Made by a program: the position numbers and the translations under genes
Part shown: piece after piece, positions 1 through 12,281 of the stretch
How positions within the stretch are numbered: the first letter of the stretch is position 1
Layout: every line of letters starts with the position of its first letter
Source: Dugong dugon
Taxonomy: Eukaryota > Chordata > Mammalia > Sirenia > Dugongidae
DNA length: 64,000 nt
Reading direction: 5' to 3'
Assembly (NCBI GenBank): GCA_030035585.1
Contig: CM057460.1
Coordinates: forward strand, 220,741,711 to 220,805,710
The notes under the pieces: generated by a model
The model's input: only the letters and a program-made list of their open reading frames with translations
Database searches by the model: none
What the model was told of the DNA's origin: nothing

Positions 1-228
1 AAGGACTCCCTGTGATGCTGCAGCTGTAAATCCAAGAACATCTGGAGCTACCAGAAGCTGGGAAAGAGGCATGGAACAGATTCTCCCTCAGAGCATCAGA
101 AGGAATCAACATGGCTGACACCCTGATTTAGTCTCTCCGCCTCCAAAACCGTGAGACAATAAATTTCCGTTCTTATAAGCCACCCAGTATGTGGTGCTTT
201 GTTCTACCAGCCCTGGGAGACTAAGACA
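1..228 (+). mobile_element. MLT1-type (ERVL-MaLR) LTR, 3' part, cut by window edge
   Basis: Fossil LTR fragment. It carries the usual MaLR end: a 'ccaccagaagctgg'-like block, then gtgagacaataaatttcc (with its polyadenylation signal), then the terminal ctaagaca. The left part lies outside the window. There is no internal viral gene; it is a solo or fragmentary LTR of ancient mammalian age. Confidence 0.75.
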
Positions 229-716
229 GCCACCCTCCTTTCAGTTTGCCTCCTTGGGCCTCTGTGTTGTGCTTATTTCTTCACGCTCTGGCAGGGCTGG
301 TGCCACTCTTTCACGAGTTCACATTCCCAGCAGCATGAGCAGTCACTCTAAGAGACTCATTACAACCATTTCTTCCCTGGGATGGAGGAGCAACTGATCA
401 GGGAAAGGTTGGGTGTGAGGCTGAATTAAGCCCTAACGTTTATACTGACCACACAGCTCTCACACCCCAGCAGCGGCGGTGTTAGACAAGGTAGGAAAGA
501 TCTCTGTGTTAACAACACAAAACCAAGAATGGCAATTTCCTTCTAAAAGCCCCTTTTCCCATTTTTAGTTTTAAAAGGTTTTGGATGAGCACAGACCAAG
601 AACAATTTTAAATATATATTTTTTGTGTTTTCCACAGACCTGCGGAATCCTTGTTCTTTACTTACTGAGGACCATTATTTGTTCCACATACTTAATGATT
701 ATAAAAATCATTAACC
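229..716. other. Unassigned sequence, no gene seen
   Basis: I recognise no repeat and no coding signature here. A 68-codon frame (191-397) starts inside the LTR and has no family resemblance. Confidence 0.5.
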
Positions 717-726
717 AACTCTGTCT

Positions 727-931
727 ACCAAAAAATCAAAAAAAAAAAAAAAAAAAAAAACGAAAAACCAACCCGGTGCCATCAAGTTGATTCTGACTCA
801 TAGTGAATAGTGACGCTGTAGGACAGAGTAGAATCGCCCCATAGAATTTCCAAGAAGCAGCTGGTAGATTCAAACTGCTGACCTTTTGGTTAGCAGCTGT
901 AGTACTTAACCACTACACCACCAGGGTTTCC
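727..931 (-). mobile_element. AfroSINE, type A
   Basis: Read on the minus strand: a tRNA-like head (ggaaaccctggtggtgtag) ends the copy at 931, and the tail carries a long A-run at 741-760. It is flanked by a perfect duplication aactctgtct (717-726 and 932-941), which fixes both edges. Confidence 0.92.
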
Positions 932-941
932 AACTCTGTCT

Positions 942-1734
942 AGGGCTAAGTGAATAAGAGGTAAACCACAATTAAGAAAATATTGCTCAAAGTAGGAAAA
1001 AGTATTTGAGACTTTCCAGACTGAGGGATTGGTTCAGATTTTAGATAGCCAAATGTACATGGCTAACTTCCATTTGTTTTGTTTTTCTAAATACTATGTT
1101 CATCATTCAACATACCCCATTATTGTGCTTATGGGACACCCTGAATTCAATACACTCACATTTTCAGCAGCAATAATTCTCTTTGAAAGCATAACCACAT
1201 CTCTGTTGGTATTGACTGATGTTAAACTTTTTTCTGCTAAATTAGACAACTCATTTGTGAAAAGTCACTTCTCACACTAGGTATTCCAAGAAGTACAGCA
1301 GCTTAACAAGCAGGCATGTGAGGCTTGTATCAACCAACTTCAAACCTACTTGGAATTTTTGAGGAAAAAAAAAATGTTGAAGCTGCATTTTTATGTGGTT
1401 GTTTACTCTTAAAAATCCATCTGGTTTGCCAAAGATCATTTTTTGATCACTTAGACTTTCTTCCCTACAGTTGTTAGCATATTGGCTTAATAAAATTAAG
1501 AACTTCTTGCATATCCAAAGCAAAACACAATGTGAAGATCACGTTCCTTCAATAGTTACATGAACTTGGAACTTAACTGTGCTATATAGAGTCTGTTTAT
1601 TCTGCACGCATGAATACTGTTTCTCTTGTTCTCAGATGCTATACACCTACCAAAACCAAGTCTAAAATATGATTGTGACACTTTAATTTTTCTCTCAAAG
1701 TATACAGGGAGAGCCCTAAAATGTATTCAAATCT
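942..1734. other. Unassigned AT-rich sequence
   Basis: No repeat family or gene recognised. Open frames on both strands (83 codons each) show no domain. Confidence 0.5.
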
Positions 1735-2290
1735 ACACTAGTTTCCTATTGCTATATAACAGATTACATATACTTAGTGGCTAAAAACAACACAAGTTAT
1801 TTGCCATATAGTTCTGGGGGTCAGAAGTCAGGTATGGGTCTAACTAATTTAAAATCAAGGTGCCAGCTGGCCTGCATTCCTTTCTGACAGCTCTGGGGGA
1901 GAATCCATTTCCTTGACTTTTCCAGCTTCTAGCGACCACCTGGAATCCTGGTGGTGTAGTGGTTAAGTGCTATGGCTGCTAACCAAAAGGTCAGCAGTTT
2001 GAATCCATCAGGAGCTCCTTGGAAACTCTATGGGGCAGTTCTACTCCGTCCTAGAGGGTTGCTATGAGTCAGAATTGACTCTACGGCAATGGGTTTGGTT
2101 TTGTTTGGTAGAGACCATCTGAATTCCTTGGCTCGTGGCCCCCTTACTTCTTCAAAACAACATTACATCTCTCTGACCCTTCTGTCCTCCCATCTCACTC
2201 TGACTACAGCCTGGAAAGGTTTTCTGCTTTTAAGGGCTCATGTGATTAGATCAGGCCCACCTAGATAATCCAGGATAATCTCCCCATCTC
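1735..2290 (-). mobile_element. MLT1-like LTR split by a SINE
   Basis: Fossil MaLR-type LTR in reverse orientation. It opens with ctagtttcctattgctatat and the interior has the typical 'tctgggggtcagaagtc' and 'ataatccaggataatctcc' blocks. The AfroSINE at 1943-2112 interrupts it. No viral genes. Subfamily uncertain. Confidence 0.7.
1943..2112 (+). mobile_element. AfroSINE, type A
   Basis: tRNA-like head with A-box-like gtggtgtagtggttaag and B-box-like gtttgaatcc, body cttggaaactctatggggca, tail gactctacggcaatgggttt. It is inserted in the LTR around it with duplication gaccacctg/gaccatctg (1934-1942, 2113-2121). Confidence 0.92.
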
Positions 2291-2292
2291 AG

Positions 2293-2432
2293 TGTTGCTG
2301 TTAAAAGAAAAAGAAAAAAAAAAAAAAAAGGCATAGCATGCTTACAAAAATACCTGGAGGAGAGGGGAGGGAGCAGTTGTCAAACATATGCAGAAAGCAC
2401 ACATTATTTGCATAAAAATACAGTGTGTGTAT
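2293..2432. mobile_element. Half copy of an unnamed TIR element
   Basis: The block 'gttgctgtt-A(n)-gcatagcatgctta...ttatttgcataaaaatac' matches the right half of the palindromic element at 34797-35015. The left arm is missing; the copy abuts the LTR that ends at about 2290. Confidence 0.5.
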
Positions 2433-3565
2433 AAATATATATACATATATATATTTACTTTTGTGTCTTCGTAGGATTTTAATAGTGTCTTCTAAACATC
2501 TGAAATTCCTGTGGCTCAAAATGTTGTCCTGTTGGTTGGGGTTCTGGCCAGTTGGCTGAGCTAGGCTATTCCAGGATGAAGTAGTATAGATGATGTAAAG
2601 TATGCATGCCTGGTCTTCCAAGGACAGGTCTGTCAATAAGTCTGGACATTTTTCACACAGCACACTGGAGTGAGGGCAGGAAGACTGAAGATTCCTGAGA
2701 TGTTTAGTCAGTCATCTCTGGGCATTCCGCCTTGTCATCCAAAGACTCTAGAAAGTGGGTCTCCCATTGAATGACAGAGGTGAAGCCTTTCAGACTCCAA
2801 AGCCCATGAAGTCAGTGAAATCCAGGGTCTGGGGTTTGTAAAAGAAAGCAGATGGAGTTTTAATGAAAGGAAAGTACTTGCTATAATAGTTCCGCTCCAC
2901 ATGACAGTTTCTGCTGGCTTAGACGTCCCTTCTCTTTGAAAGGAACGTAAATCTTCATAGTAAATCAGTAGTGCTGCTTTACCAGTATATAAAAGGCAAC
3001 AGACTTGGGTGGTGAATTTCCACATCAAATGGATGAGATCATTGTTTCTTGGTTCTATATCCATATGGTGTATTCATACGGATCGTGTGCGCATATGAGC
3101 ATGTGTGTGGATGCTATCATAATAAGTCTGCACCAGGTATATATAGTTGTCAGGATAAATTAAATAAAATTGCTTTCTCGACTAAATCAAACACCAGTAT
3201 GGTAAAGCACAATAATGACAGTAATTTAGCCACAACTGTTTGCAGGGGAACACGTGCTAGATTTCATGCGAGTGTAAATCAAATCACTGTGGTTAGAATT
3301 TCAGGGTAGCTACAAGGTGTGTGCATACCAGAAATGATTGGTTTTTAATACAAATGCAATATTTAACAAGGAAGTACTATTTCACTGTGGATTCTGGTTA
3401 TGATAGTGAGGACTTTCGACAGTCAGTGTCACTGCTAAAAGTTACCAATCAATTATCTCTCAACCAGGCAAACCTCAAAAATAAAATGTATTTGTTGTGT
3501 ACCACGAACAAAACCAAGGTGATTAAAATATAAGAAAAAATCTGCATCCAGTGAGAAAAGTAGGT
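2433..3565. other. Unassigned sequence with a TA/TG microsatellite at its start
   Basis: A tgtgtgtataaatatatat run lies at 2431-2457. The rest (to 3565) shows no repeat or gene I can name. The short open frames on both strands have no recognisable product. Confidence 0.5.
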
Positions 3566-3924
3566 ATTGTTGCTGTGTGCTGTCAAGTTGATTTTGACTC
3601 ATACCAACCCTATAGGACAGAGTAGAACTGTGCCATAGGGTTTCCAAGGCCGTGGTGCAGTGGTTAAGAGCTACGGCTGCTAACCAAAAGGCTGGCAGTT
3701 CAAATCCACCAGCTGCGCCTTGGAAACCCTATGGGGCAGTTTCTACTTTGCCCTGTAGGGTCGCTATGAGTTGGAATCGACTCGACGACGATCAGTTTGG
3801 CTTTGGGGAATCTTTACAGTAGCAAATTGCCAGGTCTTTTCTCCTGCAGAACAACTGGTGGGTTCAAAATGCCGACCTTTTGGTTAGCAGCTGAGTACTG
3901 TAACCATTGTACCATCAGGTCTCC
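3566..3924 (-). mobile_element. AfroSINE, type B, split by another SINE
   Basis: The minus-strand tail half (about 3566-3649, ttgattttgactcatacc...) and head half (3811-3924, ending 'accatcaggtctcc') are separated by a plus-strand type A copy. The halves join at the point where intact copies read ccaaggctgtaatctttac. Confidence 0.85.
3650..3810 (+). mobile_element. AfroSINE, type A, inserted in a type B SINE
   Basis: It has the head 'gtggtgcagtggttaagagc', body cttggaaaccctatggggca and tail 'atcgactcgacgacgatcag'. It lies inside the minus-strand copy 3566-3924 and is therefore the younger of the two. Confidence 0.9.
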
Positions 3925-3997
3925 TTTTGAAATGCAAATATACAGAGCGTAAAATATATATTTATATGTACATATATTTATTTATCTATCTATATAT

Positions 3998-4161
3998 GGA
4001 AACCCTGGTAGCGTAGTAGTTAAGTGCTACCACTGCTAACCCGAAGGTCAGCAGTTTGAATCCACCAGGTGCTTCTTGGAAACTCTATAGGGCAATTCTA
4101 CTCTGTTCTATGGGGTCACTATGAGTTGGAATTGACTCAACAGCAATGGGTTTGGTTTGGT
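3998..4161 (+). mobile_element. AfroSINE, type A
   Basis: Full-length: head ggaaaccctggtagcgtag, tail 'tgactcaacagcaatgggtt'. It sits in a TATC-rich simple repeat; the target duplication (ttatctatctat) has grown into an (atct)n run at 4166-4183. Confidence 0.92.
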
Positions 4162-4162
4162 T

Positions 4163-6139
4163 TTTTATCTATCTATCTATCTAAAGAAAAGAAGTATCCT
4201 GTAAAATACCCTGTAAATGCATCAGTCTCACTTGATGAAATAAGAATTCAATATTCAGAACAGATTTCTGAATAGTTATTATATTATACAAGCTAGTCTG
4301 GGAGATGTTTACATATAGACGTGAATAAGTTGAAGATATTTAGAGAAGCTAATATAGAGTGGTATCACATGCACTTCTTGTTTTACCTTGTAAATATTTT
4401 TATATTTAGAAATTGGTTCCAATAGTCATCCTAATAACCTATTATAGTATTATAGAAGCTATGAAATATATTAGCTGACTGTCGGTGTGGACATTTTTTT
4501 TTTTTATATTTTATTTACATAAAGCATGTTATATGACATTCATACTTGAGTAAGCAGTGCAATGCTACCACGTTATGGGGTATCAATGAGCGTGGAATTT
4601 CCCTACCAGCAGCAGAAAAAAAGAAACTAGAAATGTCAAGGCTTCTTTTTTTTGATGCATGATGCAAGTAATTTTCTATCAATGCTAGTACTTAGGAATG
4701 CAGCTGCAAAGAAGGTCTGATCCAGGATTTGTGCCAACTGTTATATTCTGTACAGGGAAATGGGAAAAAGGCTGCAAAATTCTGGCTGGGGCTGAAATTA
4801 GCACTTTATGCCTCAGTTGTTCATTCAGATGTAATTAGATAATTGCATATTCAATTCAAAATCACATTTAAAATGAGTTCTGGTATTTCCAGCCTTTCCT
4901 GTTCTGCTGCTAGACTGAAACATGGCCGCCTCTCTGGTTTCCGAACTTTAAGGATTGTGGGGTGTGTCTGTGTGTGTGAAAGAGAGTATTTGCATGTGAT
5001 ACATATATATGTGTATGTATGTATAAACACACACACAATATCACACACACTCAAAAAAGAAAGCTCAACATGTAAACTTTCCATCTGTTTTCTGAGACCC
5101 TGGGATTGATTTGTGATACATATACTCCCTTTTCTCTTTCAGAATGGACTTCTTGAGGAGATAAGGATAAGGAGATCCACTGAACAAACAATGCACACTT
5201 CTATCATACTGCCTTAGTGTGACATAAAAATCCATCGCATGTGACATTAGAAAAGCTCATGCTGAGAAGCTGACAGCTGCCATTCTGGTGAATTTTGTAC
5301 TATGACTGGCAAATGACTTCACATCCTCGATGCACAAAATGCCTGCAGCAACCAAATGCATGTTTTCCGTGCACGCGCACAAACATTTAAGACAGGTTCA
5401 GTTGCCCCAACCTTCTGCCAGCCATCCTTGGGTACCACTGCCCATCGCCGGGCCCAGCTCTTTAGAATGAAAACTTTACCATCTATCTATGCATGGGTTA
5501 GCACCAATGCCAACAAACGTTTGTTGGTATTGATGATGATGATAACATAAACAAAAGTGGAACATCCGAAGTGTGACAATTCTTCTTTCAAGAGCAGATA
5601 GCATTCACTTAAGAAACATTTATCTAGCCACTTAAAATGCCTGAAGCACTGAGGTTGTTTAAAGAGTAGATAGCCCTTGCCCTCCAGTAACATAATTCTA
5701 ACTAAAAAGAGCAGGGGATGAACTGGTCACTCACTAAGAAGACTAAAAGAGAAGCAAAGTCTTGGTCCTTGGATTAGCAGAGACAGCACTGTGTGTAAGT
5801 ACAGTAAAGGGAAAGAGGGGCAGTCCCTTAGCTGGGATCATCCATATCAAATGAGTACCATTCCACTCTCCAACAGGGCCCCAACATGGAACCAAGGTCC
5901 ATGAGTGAGTCCCAAATCCTTGCCCAGTTGAAGAGAACTACTTGCTAATAAGCAGAATCCTATACAGAAACAGAAAGATATATGGGCCAATTAGACAGTC
6001 TGTCACCACGGCAAAGTCTGCTTATGATAAATAAGGGCAATTTGCTGTTTTCTTCTAGTCTATTTCAAATCTCAAAGCTCCCACTGTGTTCAGAGGACTG
6101 TTTCTCATTTCCTAGTTCTCTTCTCAATGATGAAAGGTG
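4163..6139. other. Repeat-poor AT-rich stretch with a TG/CA microsatellite
   Basis: The only simple repeat is the TG/TA/CA tract at about 4958-5055. I recognise no gene or named repeat. The part at 4620-4880 (dense TAAT/ATTA-type words, little simple sequence) looks like unique DNA and is a weak candidate for conserved non-coding sequence. Confidence 0.5.
4958..5055. repeat. TG / TA / CA compound microsatellite
   Basis: gtgtgtctgtgtgtgtg, then atacatatatatgtgtatgt, then acacacacacaatatcacac. The two ends are near-complementary, so the tract could fold back. Confidence 0.85.
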
Positions 6140-6330
6140 GTATAATGAAATGGGGAAGGGACTCAGAAATGTAGCTGTGTTGTTTTGGCCATGCCATGTG
6201 ACTTACCTGAGTTTCTTCTGTTCATCTGTAAAATAAGGATACAATGCCCACCTTAAAGGATTGTCAGAAAGATGACATGAAATTATATATGTGGATGCTT
6301 TCTCTCAAGATGTACCTGAAGCACTCAATT
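6140..6330 (+). mobile_element. MIR fragment
   Basis: The MIR core is recognisable: 'gtgacttacctgagtttctt', then 'tcatctgtaaaataaggata', then a diverged 3' side. Ancient tRNA-derived SINE, diverged. Confidence 0.65.
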
Positions 6331-8070
6331 TTCAATTACTCAATTTTCCTACCTTAGAAAGGTATGTATAAAACAGGAAAATCAATATAAACAACTTTAA
6401 AGACAGTATGTAGGACAGAAAAAGAATTCTCCTAGAAATAAAAGTAAAGATGGCAATGCAAACACTTCTCACACAGAGAAGAGTTTTCAAATGACAGGGG
6501 TTCATACAAAATTTCATGGAATACAATTGATCTTCGAGGGGTGGAGGGGGAGAAATTTCCAGAAGCTCAAATCACTTTACAAAAACAAAGAAAATCAAAT
6601 GGGAGTGTGGGAAGTGACTACAAAAGGATATTGACAGAATCTTGGGAGGAGCTAACAAAGCCCCCTTCTCAATGCAGGAGAGCTACACTGAGAGGCAAAA
6701 TGAGTAATGGTTTAGTTAATCACAAACTTTAGCAATGTGGTGGTGGGCTGGTGATAGGAGCTTCCCCAGAGCTTGTCTAGCACCACGGAGTAGCAAGAGA
6801 AGCAAGGTTAGATAAAAACGATCTCCTTCTCTACAAGAAACAGGTGGAGAAGAGGACTTCAGAATTAAGAGAATCCCAGATTCATTAGAATCTCTGGCTG
6901 CGGAGAAGTAAAGGCAAAACAATTCACACATAAGCACTACGTCAGAAAGCGCGTCACGAAATTAGGAGAAATTTCTGCTAGCCTGGTTAGAGCTTCACCC
7001 TTGAACAAACCTTCTACAAGTTCCTCATCCAGGAAGTCCTCCCTTCATTGAAATATAAGGAATAAATCAAAAGGATCCCGGCATAGGATTATATAAAGAT
7101 AATACAAGATATGGGGAAGAAAAGCAATGAAAAAACACACGTAATATGAACACACTCACCGAAAAGGGTAGTTATTGAACGATGAATTATTTGAATAAAA
7201 GCTATGGCCGTGAATGAAAAGAATTAAATAACTCCAACAGAGATAAAGGCTAAGTGGAGGCATGAAGGAGATGGAATAAACTATTAGAATAGGAAAAGGA
7301 CAAATAAAAAAAAAAAAAATCAGACTGATTGCCATGTTGTAATCAAACTCAAAAAGTAGACACTGTACAGGATATTGAGGACTGTATTAGAAAACAATAT
7401 AAAGCCCTCTTGTCCCCCCAAAAAGAGTTAAAAAGAATTCAAGGAAGGGAAATAGGAAAGAAGACAAAAAAGGTCCAAAATCTGTAAAACTGGTGTGCCT
7501 GGGAAAGAGAATAACATAAATAAACTACAGAAGATGTTTAATAGTATTTAAAATATAATCCAGATAAATCCATATAAGAATACTTGGATATAGAGATTAA
7601 AATAGTCATTAATGTCCCCCAAATTTAATATAAAAAAGTCACCAAGAACCTGATCTATATTAGGATTTATTTTATTCAAATTTTAAACATTAAAAAAAAA
7701 AAAAAAACCTTTATAATCAGGACAAAAAAGAAAAAAAAAAGTCACTTAAAGGAAGAAAGTAAATTAAAATTAAAGGGATCTCAAACTTTTTCACAGTAAC
7801 ATTCCACACTTGAAGATATGTCCATAAAATGCTCACGGATATACCCAGGAAAATTAGCCTTCAGTGATAAAGGTACAGCCTACACTTTCAAACACAAAAC
7901 AAGAGAAAGGAGATTTGAGCTGGGTCATAAAGGAATGTTTATAACCAGGGATCGGATATAGATCTTTTCACAGAAACAAATCAAATAATCAAGATATAAA
8001 TATACACACTAGAAGAACCAATACAAGTAATATAATGAAGTAAAATTGGGTGGTGGTATATATAGTATAA
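6331..8070 (+). mobile_element. A-rich DNA, probably a degraded L1
   Basis: The plus strand is strongly A-rich with many short A runs, as on the sense strand of mammalian L1. It leads into the clearer L1 that follows 8280. I cannot align it to a specific L1 region, so part may be unrelated unique DNA. Confidence 0.35.
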
Positions 8071-8277
8071 GGAGCCCTAGTGGCACAGCAGTTAAGCACT
8101 CAGCTACTAACTGAAAGCTCAGCAGTTCAAACCCACCAGCCACTCCGTGGGAGAAAGATGCAACAGTCTGCTTCCGTAAAGATTACAGCCTTGGAAACCC
8201 TCTGGGGCAGTTCTACTCTGTTCTATAGGGTCACTATGAGTCGGAATCCACTTGATGGCAAACAAGCACAACAACAC
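8071..8277 (+). mobile_element. AfroSINE, type B
   Basis: Full-length: head ggagccctagtggcacagc, B-box-like cagttcaaacc, diagnostic taaagattacagccttgg, tail tgagtcggaatccacttgat, then an acaaca end. Confidence 0.92.
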
Positions 8278-8430
8278 ACAGTATACTGCCTAATTTTACC
8301 ACTGGTCATAGCAGAGAGTCAACAGTTTCTAAAGAGAAATGGAATATTAAGTATAACATATAAATTTATAATTATACAGACAGCCATTATAAAAACAATC
8401 CATCAAGCTTCCAGATTATGAAAAGAAATA

Positions 8431-8469
8431 AGCACACACTGCACACCCACACACACACGCACACACACC
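8431..8469. repeat. (CA)n microsatellite
   Basis: Imperfect acacac run with one cgc interruption. Confidence 0.9.
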
Positions 8470-9056
8470 AAAGAACAAAAGAGGAAAATAGAATAATATA
8501 AAGAGAAAGCATAATGTAAAATATCACACAATGTAAATCTGTTAAACTTACTCCCATACTGGATCACAAATTCAATTATACACTGTTTTGGTGAGTTTTA
8601 GTGACTAAAAGTGTTGAACATCAGGGATGTGGAAAGGTGTACAGACAAATGCAAATAAAGAAAAGGCAATGGCCATGCCCTTAAATATCAAACAAAGTTA
8701 AAATTAGGGCAGAGAGCATTAGTGTGACAAATAGCCCTTTATAATGACAAAGGGTACAGTCTGCAAGGAAGATATAAGAGGTATGAATATCTACACGAGG
8801 AAAATACCACATCAAAACCCATGAAGCAAAACACAGAAAACAAGACAGAAATATATTCATAGTGGGAGATTCCCATTCACGTCTCTCAGTCTATGACTGA
8901 TCCAACATACGTAAAAAGTAAGAATTAATGACACTTCAAAGAACATAATGAATACATTAGATCTATTTGTAATTTGCCTAATTCTATAACCTGAAACACA
9001 TAATCCATTTTCCCTTCTGGTACCCAGTGAAAAAGATCACCCATTTTGAAGGCATA

Positions 9057-9425
9057 CAGGCAATCCACGGATTATGAATGAGTTCTGTTCCTATGTCTGT
9101 CTTTAAGTTGAATTTGTAGGTAAGTTGGAACAATTAGGTACGGGTTGTATCTAACGTCAGTTAGTCAAATATTTGTCTTAGTATATAGAATATAGTGTAC
9201 CTTTCTAAGCATAAAAAAAATTAAAGAAACACTTCCAGATACACTAAAACATTTTAACATAATGCATAGCAATAATATTTTGATGCACATTGCAAAGTAG
9301 CACCGTTTGTTATTACGAACCATTGTATGCACCTCAAATTTTTAATATAATGGGCTTTACAGGGGTTGGTTCATAACTACAAGTTTTATGTAAATCGGGC
9401 GTTCATAAACCGAGGACTGCCTCTG
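9057..9425. mobile_element. Tigger/pogo-like MITE, copy 1
   Basis: A non-coding element of about 369 bp with inverted ends: caggcaatcc at the left, ggactgcctctg at the right, and a TA on the left flank (9055-9056). It is close to the copy at 36921-37288 along its whole length, and its ends resemble the Tigger relic at 32561. It is inserted in the L1 around it. Confidence 0.82.
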
Positions 9426-10257
9426 TTAGGCCACAAATATAAGTCCCTTAATCTTATGCAAATAGAAATGGTACAGAACATTCTCGCAACTCAATGTAAC
9501 AAAACTACAGATTAATAGCAAGATTTTCCACCTGCAGTTTACTCGAGTCACAAAGGAAATCAGAGTTGAAATTGGAGACCATCTAAATAATTATGGTAAA
9601 TGGATACTGTTCGTATCAGAACCTATGGACTATGGCAACAGACTCAGAAGAAACTGCATACTCTTGTATATATATTAATAACAAGAAATAATGAAAATAA
9701 ATGAATTAAGCAGTCAACTAAAAATTTTTAAAATACAATAAAACATGTAGAAGCAAAGGAAAAGGAAAAAATTAATAAAAATAATCAGTGCATTAGAAAA
9801 TAGACTAATGTTAGAATTGTTAAGTAGAATGAACAACAACAAGAAAAGAAGAACAAAAATACACAAAATTAGAAATGAGCTTAGGGAACTCATCATAGAT
9901 ACTGACGCAATTAAACACTATAACATAAAACTTGATAAGAGAAAAAATTAGAAGTATAAAATAGAAGAAATTATTGTTATTTGCACACAATAAAACTACA
10001 ACTGAACAATCCATGAGTATCAACTGAAAAACTATTACAAATGATAAACGATGATTCAGTGAAATGACGGAGTGAAAAATAAAAGGTAAAAAATAGTTTA
10101 TCTGTACACAAACCACACTTTTGAAACAAAGGTCCTATTCACAATGGGAACAAAAAGAATTAGCCAAAAAAAAAAAAAAATGTGTAAGAACCAGACAAAA
10201 AACATGTTGAAATGAATCAGAGGGATGTAAAGGGAAATTTGGAAAAGTGGAATGGTT

Positions 10258-10465
10258 TGTTGCTGTTTTTGTGTGCCCTCGAGTTGATTCCAACTCATAG
10301 CAACCCTATAGGACAGAGTAGTACTGCCCCGTAGAATCTCCTAGGCTGTAATCTTTACAGGAGCAGATTGCAAGGTCTTTTCTCCTGTGGAACCACTGGT
10401 AGACTCGAACTGCCAACATTTCAGTTAGCAGCTGAGTACTTAAACATTGTGCCACCAAGGCTCCT
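10258..10465 (-). mobile_element. AfroSINE, type B
   Basis: Read on the minus strand: head 'ggagccttggtggcacaatg', diagnostic tacagcctaggagattct, tail 'aatcaactcgagggcac'. A perfect 12-bp duplication agtggaatggtt (10246-10257, 10466-10477) fixes both edges. Confidence 0.95.
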
Positions 10466-10479
10466 AGTGGAATGGTTAA

Positions 10480-10706
10480 CTCGTTAACCCATTGCCGTCG
10501 AGTCGCTTCTGACTCATAGCAACCCTACAGGACAGAGCAGGACTGCCCTATAGGGTTTCCAAGGCTGTAATCTTGATAGAAGCAGATGTCCATAAGGATT
10601 ACATTTATCTGTTTTTATTATATCTCTTGTGGAGCAGCTGGTGGGTTCCAACTGCCGACCTTTAGGTTAGCAGCCAAGTGCTTAAGTATGGTGCCACCGG
10701 GACTCC
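10480..10706 (-). mobile_element. AfroSINE, type B, with unusual interior
   Basis: It follows the previous SINE directly. Head and tail are normal, but about 35 bases of the middle (10586-10622, 'gtccataaggattacattta' and on) replace the usual 'ttgccaggtc' segment. Edges from family resemblance only. Confidence 0.85.
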
Positions 10707-12281
10707 TTCAGTAGTATGGTAGATCCAAGTAAGATGGGAAAACTTAGTATGCTAAGGAGGGTAATTCTTCTTCAATTAATCTACATATTTCACATTGTAC
10801 TAATGAAATTCAGGCAGATTTTTATCCAACCATATAATCTAATTTTAAAGTAAACATACTAATAAAGCCAGAATAATTCTGCAAAAAAAAAAATAATAAA
10901 TACATAAGTATGGCAGAAATAGATTTACCATACCTTTAAACATACTTTAAGGTTGTGCACAGATAGGTACATAATTAGAACACTGGAACATAAATGAGAC
11001 ACCGGGAAAGGGTCAAATAATAATAAATTTTTAGCATGTGATAAAAGTGATTTTGGGTATCAGCAGGAAGAGAAATGATTATCCAATAAAAGGCTCTGAA
11101 ACACCTGAACTTCTTGCAAAAAAAAAAAAAAAATGAAACTGCATCCCTACCTAACTCATCACATCAAAACAAGTCACAGAGATTTAAACAACAAGAAAAA
11201 ATAAAACAATGAAATGATTATAAAGCAAAAGAGAATTTTGTTTTTTATAACCATAAAATGGGAAAAGGTTTTCTAAATATGACAAAAATCTTTAATACCA
11301 TAAGCTATTTATAAATTCCACTAAATAAGAATATTTCTATAAGGCAAAAAAAGGTTAAAAAATCAAACAGGAAAGTGAGAAAATGTTTTGTAATTCAAAT
11401 CATGGAGAAGAGAGATCTTCTTAACCTGTGATAAATTCTGTAAACGAATCATTAAGGAAGAGACTAACCATTTGAAAGAAAGTCAGTGAAGAACGTTAAC
11501 TAATAGTTAATTGAAAAGGAATTTTGATTGCCAAGGAATATGTGAAAATATGCTTAATTTCATTCACAATAAGAGGGAAACAAATCAAAAGTATACCATA
11601 TACAATACTGTTTTTGCCTATCAGAGTAGCAGACAGAAAAGTCCCTGATGACATGAATTCCCCAGGAATGTAGGGAAGCTTTCATACAGTATTGTGGGGG
11701 TGCAAATTGATAAAAAGATCTGCGGAGACAAATTTGATGATATTTCATGAATTTTAAAATGTGTATGACCTTCGACCCAGAAAGTTCACTTTTGGGAATT
11801 TATATAACAGACAGGCACATGGGCAAACTTATTAATTTAAAAGACTGAGTCACAGTATTGTTTCTATTGCAAAGGACCTACTTAAACTAAATGTTCCTTG
11901 ACAAAGGGCTGGTTAAGTAACATGAAGTACATTCATAAAATAGGAACTAAACAACTGTTTAATGGGTGAGGAAGCTCTGAAGGAACTGACATGAATTAAC
12001 ACATCATTCAGAAAAGCGTAATATTCTACCATTTGTGCAAATAAATTACGTATGCATATGCTTGCAGATGCATAGAATAACCCAAGAAACTGGTAAAAGT
12101 ATTTGCCAGTGAAGAGGGGAACTGGGTGGCGATAAGCAGAGATGTTTAAAATAGTGGTGAAGATGGTTTCAGACCCGAGCATTCTGCCTCTGGAGTCCAG
12201 AAGGTAGGTATCGTAGGCAGAATAGACGGACCCCAAAGATGTGCCATCCCCTGGAATTTGTGACTATGTAAGGCTATACGA

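Larger units (their letters stand above)
8278..12208 (+). mobile_element. Old L1 LINE (ORF2 to 3' region), several insertions
   Basis: Diverged sense-strand L1. Recognisable stretches follow ORF2 order: 'cagtgggagattcccattca' (about 8858), 'aatggtacagaacattctc' (9467), 'ttcacaatgggaacaaaaag' (10138), 'atgaaactgcatccctacc' (11133), then an L1M-like 3' end with 'gggctggttaagtaac' and 'aataacccaagaaactgg' (12075). No usable frame remains. It is interrupted by a MITE (9057-9425) and two SINEs (10258-10465, 10480-10706). Confidence 0.7.
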
